A DNA stretch of 23,516 nucleotides from an uncultured Clostridia bacterium (GTDB lineage Bacteria; Bacillota; Clostridia; Christensenellales; Aristaeellaceae): NCBI GenBank assembly GCA_934630705.1, contig CAKTWP010000029.1:1-23516 (forward strand). The letters run 5' to 3'. How positions within the stretch are numbered: position 1 is the first letter of the stretch; each line of letters begins with the position of its first letter. Below the pieces are notes generated by a model. It ran no database searches and was not told the origin of the DNA. It saw only the letters and a program-made list of their open reading frames with translations. Positions 21,018-23,516 of this stretch are shown here, piece after piece. A program made the translations under genes and the position numbers.

Positions 21018-23225
21018 ATGGCATATACGGCCTATGAATGCCTTACTTTGGAACAGATTCTGGAACGGGTGCGCAAATCGGATCCCAGCGGCAAGGGCTG
21101 CGATCTGATCGAGCGGGCCTGCCATTTTGCGGAAAAGGCCCATGCGGGGCAGGTGCGCAAAAGCGGCGAGCCCTATATCGTGCATCCCACCTATGTGGCT
21201 TCCATCCTGACCGAGCTGATGATCGACCCGCCCACCATTGCCGCGTCCTTTCTGCATGACACGGTGGAGGACTGCGAGGGGGTGACGCTTCAGAGCATCC
21301 AGACGGAGTTTGGCGACGAGGTGGCCCAGCTGGTGGACGGCGTAACCAAGCTGAGCAAGCTGGATTTTGCCGACCGGGAGGAGCAGCAGGCCGAATCCCT
21401 GCGCAAAATGATCCTGGCCATGAGCAAGGATATCCGGGTGGTGCTCATTAAGCTGGCCGACCGGCTGCACAATATGCGCACCCTGCGCTTCAAGCCCGTG
21501 GACCGGCAGATCGCCATTGCCCGGGAAACGCTGGATATTTACGCGCCTCTGGCTCACCGTCTGGGCGTATACACCATCAAGCAGGAGCTGGAGGATCTGG
21601 CGCTGCGGTATATCGATCCCGAGGGGTATCAGGATGTGGCCCGGAAGGTGGGCATGAAGCGGGCCGAGCGGGAGGAAAACATCAAGCTGGTGATCAGCGA
21701 GCTGTCCCAGAAGCTCAATGAGGCCGGCATGCATTATGAAATTGACGGCCGACCCAAGCATCTGTATTCCATTTACCGCAAGATGGTGATTCAGAACAAG
21801 CCCTTCGATCAGATTTACGATCTGATCGCCATTCGCGTGATCGTGGACACTATTCCGGAATGCTATACGGTGCTGGGCATTGCCCACACCCTGTGGAACC
21901 AGGTGCCCGGCCGGTTCAAGGATTACATTTCCGTGCCCAAGGCGAACATGTATCAATCCCTGCACACCACGGTGGTGGGCGGGCGGCGGATTCCCTTTCC
22001 CTTTGAAATTCAGATCCGCACCTGGGAAATGCACCGGGTGGCGGAATACGGCATTGCGGCCCACTGGAATTACAAGGAGGGCGCGCATGGAGACGGCGGG
22101 CTGGATCAGAAGCTCTATTGGCTGCGGCAGATTCTGGACTGGCAATCCGAAACCCGGGACAGCCATGAATTTATTGACAGCCTGAAAACCGATCTGTTCT
22201 CCGAGGAGGTTTTCCTGTTTACCCCCAAGGGAGACATTATTTCCATGCAGCGGGGGGCCACGCCCCTGGATTTTGCCTATCGCATTCATTCCCAGGTGGG
22301 CAACACCTGCGTGGGCGCGAAGATCAACGGCAAGATGGTGCCGCTGGATACCCAGCTGTCCACCGGCGACCGGGTGGAGATCATCACCTCCGGCGCGTCC
22401 AAGGGCCCCAGCATGGACTGGCTCAAGATCGTGAAAACCCAGCAGGCCAAGGCGAAAATCCGCCAATTCCTGAAAAAGGAGCTGCGGGGCGAAAACGTGC
22501 AGAAGGGCCGGGACATGCTGGAGCATGAGGCCAAGCGCCGGGGCGTGAAGCTGGGGGATTACACCAAGCCGGAGTATTATGAGCCGCTGCTGCGCAAGTA
22601 TATGTTTCAGGATCTGGAGGACATTTACGGCGCGGTGGGCTATGGCGGCGTGGCGTCGGCGTATGTGTTATCCCGGCTGATTGATGAAAAGCAGAAGAGG
22701 GAAGCGCCGGTGCTGCCCAAGGTAACCGTGGTGCAGGATGGCGCTGCCCCTGCGCCTACGCCCCAGCCGCCCAAGGGAAAGCCTACCCATGGCATTTACG
22801 TGCACGGGGAATCGGGCATGCTGGTGCGGTTCGCCAAGTGCTGCAATCCGGTGCCGGGCGATGATATTGTGGGATACATCACCCGGGGCCGGGGCGTGAC
22901 TGTGCACAAGGCGGACTGCGTGAACGCGCTGCACACCGAGCCGGAGCGGGCAATCCCCGTTTCCTGGGCGGACGAGGGCGCGGGCACCTTCAGCGCGAAC
23001 CTGCAGATGATCTGCTACGATCATCCTTCGCTGCTGGGCGAAATTTCCGCGTTCATCAGCGAGATGAATCTGCCGCTTACTGCTATTTCCGTGAAGCTGA
23101 ACAAAAACAAGACCTGCAACATTACATCCACCATTCAGGTGCAGAGCCGCGAACAATTGGACAACGCCATCCGCAAGCTGCAAAAGCGTTCCGACGTGAT
23201 TGAGGCGTACCGCAGCGTGAACTGA
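21018..23225 (+). CDS. rel: bifunctional (p)ppGpp synthetase/hydrolase (RelA/SpoT family)
   Basis: This 735-residue enzyme makes and degrades the alarmone (p)ppGpp on amino-acid starvation. The HD hydrolase domain is intact (H56; HDTVED at 80-85; LADRLHNMRTL at 146-156). The synthetase domain has RPKHLYSIYRKM, YDLIAIRV and GRFKDYISVPK with an RxKD motif (R299-D302), the form found in bifunctional Rel proteins rather than the ExDD of synthetase-only RelA. FEIQIRTWEMH and AAHWNYK follow, then a TGS domain (about 395-460), a Cys-containing zinc-finger-like domain (FAKCCNPVPGDDIVG) and a C-terminal ACT domain. A strong AAAGGAGG precedes the ATG. The upstream partner is recJ. No U-rich terminator is visible downstream. 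Confidence 0.96.
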   Translation: MAYTAYECLTLEQILERVRKSDPSGKGCDLIERACHFAEKAHAGQVRKSGEPYIVHPTYVASILTELMIDPPTIAASFLHDTVEDCEGVTLQSIQTEFGDEVAQLVDGVTKLSKLDFADREEQQAESLRKMILAMSKDIRVVLIKLADRLHNMRTLRFKPVDRQIAIARETLDIYAPLAHRLGVYTIKQELEDLALRYIDPEGYQDVARKVGMKRAEREENIKLVISELSQKLNEAGMHYEIDGRPKHLYSIYRKMVIQNKPFDQIYDLIAIRVIVDTIPECYTVLGIAHTLWNQVPGRFKDYISVPKANMYQSLHTTVVGGRRIPFPFEIQIRTWEMHRVAEYGIAAHWNYKEGAHGDGGLDQKLYWLRQILDWQSETRDSHEFIDSLKTDLFSEEVFLFTPKGDIISMQRGATPLDFAYRIHSQVGNTCVGAKINGKMVPLDTQLSTGDRVEIITSGASKGPSMDWLKIVKTQQAKAKIRQFLKKELRGENVQKGRDMLEHEAKRRGVKLGDYTKPEYYEPLLRKYMFQDLEDIYGAVGYGGVASAYVLSRLIDEKQKREAPVLPKVTVVQDGAAPAPTPQPPKGKPTHGIYVHGESGMLVRFAKCCNPVPGDDIVGYITRGRGVTVHKADCVNALHTEPERAIPVSWADEGAGTFSANLQMICYDHPSLLGEISAFISEMNLPLTAISVKLNKNKTCNITSTIQVQSREQLDNAIRKLQKRSDVIEAYRSVN

Positions 23226-23301
23226 ACGGCGGACGGGGGAGCTGTTGGGTTATTCGTCCCCTAAGCAGCTAAACGGGGGCCGACCGCGGGCAGGAGAGTC
23301 T

Positions 23302-23352
23302 TTGGGGGCTTTTCGCCCCCAACCCCCCCGAAGCAGGGGAATGATTCCCCTG
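23302..23352. repeat. two adjacent perfect hairpins downstream of rel
   Basis: TTGGGGGC (23302-23309) pairs with GCCCCCAA (23315-23322) around TTTTC. CAGGGGAAT (23334-23342) pairs with ATTCCCCTG (23344-23352) around a single G. Neither is followed by a T-run, so they are not standard terminators. They may end the recJ-rel transcript or protect it from 3' decay. Confidence 0.55.
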
Positions 23353-23456
23353 CACCCCCATTCCGCGATGAAAGTTGGCGGGTTGTGCAAAATGTTTCCG
23401 CGTGAAGCGTGGGGTTACCGTGGGATTATGGCCATGTTACCCGCGGCAGGAAGCGG

Positions 23457-23516
23457 TTTTCGGATGATCGTCGCCGGGAAAGCGAGCTTTCCCGGACGAA
23501 CGAATCATTCCGAAAA
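23457..23516. repeat. fold-back sequence at the window edge
   Basis: A perfect inner stem, CCGGGAAAGC (23474-23483) with GCTTTCCCGG (23486-23495), is enclosed by outer arms TTTTCGGATGATCG (23457-23470) and CGAATCATTCCGAAAA (23501-23516), which are complementary apart from small gaps. The CGGTTTTCGGA word at its left edge also occurs in the right arm of copy A (8475-8485). The window ends inside or at the end of the outer arm. The remaining gene-free sequence, 23226-23301 and 23353-23456, shows nothing I can name. Confidence 0.5.

Overview
The window looks like a chromosomal segment of a GC-rich member of the Clostridia, probably an uncultured gut-type lineage. The evidence is an IspH-ribosomal protein S1 fusion, a recJ-relA pair, and a dtd/MBL-hydrolase/hemZ string. 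The last two normally sit together in one Firmicutes neighbourhood (secD-secF-recJ-(apt)-relA-dtd-MBL-hemZ). Promoters are of the sigma-A type (TTGACA/TATAAT) and ribosome-binding sites are strong GGAGG. I see no phage, transposase, tRNA, rRNA or CRISPR. I assign 17 protein genes with reasonable confidence, plus one possible four-codon minigene.

Layout. 1-1787: promoter, a possible minigene with its own strong Shine-Dalgarno, then prfC (RF3). 1926-2556: a two-gene MNT/HEPN (MntA/HepT-type) toxin-antitoxin unit with its own promoter and terminator. 2715-4349: a strong promoter, a leader of about 140 nt, a secreted cysteine-repeat protein and a terminator. 4572-6579: the ispH-rpsA fusion and its terminator. 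6689-8287: a secreted discoidin/PIG-L deacetylase and a MazG-like pyrophosphohydrolase. 8288-8861: no gene, but a dense array of hairpins. 8862-11145: an ECF sigma factor overlapping a large membrane-anchored regulator. 11194-11435: a nested fold-back element between convergent genes. 15562-11449 (minus strand): an operon of FAD oxidoreductase, dtd, MBL hydrolase and hemZ. 15749-17059: rimO, divergent from that operon. 17066-17237: a partial fold-back element. 17345-18643: a divergent SecD-like protein with no SecF beside it. 18729-23225: recJ-relA. 23226-23516: no gene, three hairpins.

Most of the genes are housekeeping: translation termination, ribosome modification, isoprenoid synthesis, D-aminoacyl-tRNA proofreading, DNA repair, the stringent response and porphyrin/radical-SAM chemistry. 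The accessory content is the toxin-antitoxin pair, the secreted repeat protein, the secreted deacetylase and the ECF module.

The most interesting signals are: (1) a family of intergenic fold-back elements of about 170-240 bp (three related copies plus a neighbouring hairpin array), bracketed by or beginning with hairpins with a TTTTGACACAAAA-like core and lying downstream of gene stops; (2) a SecD homologue that appears to have lost the conserved membrane aspartate and its SecF partner while keeping the secDF position next to recJ; (3) a HepT toxin in which the tyrosine normally AMPylated by MntA is an aspartate; (4) a minigene with a strong ribosome-binding site just upstream of prfC. All family calls are from motif reading; no database search was run.
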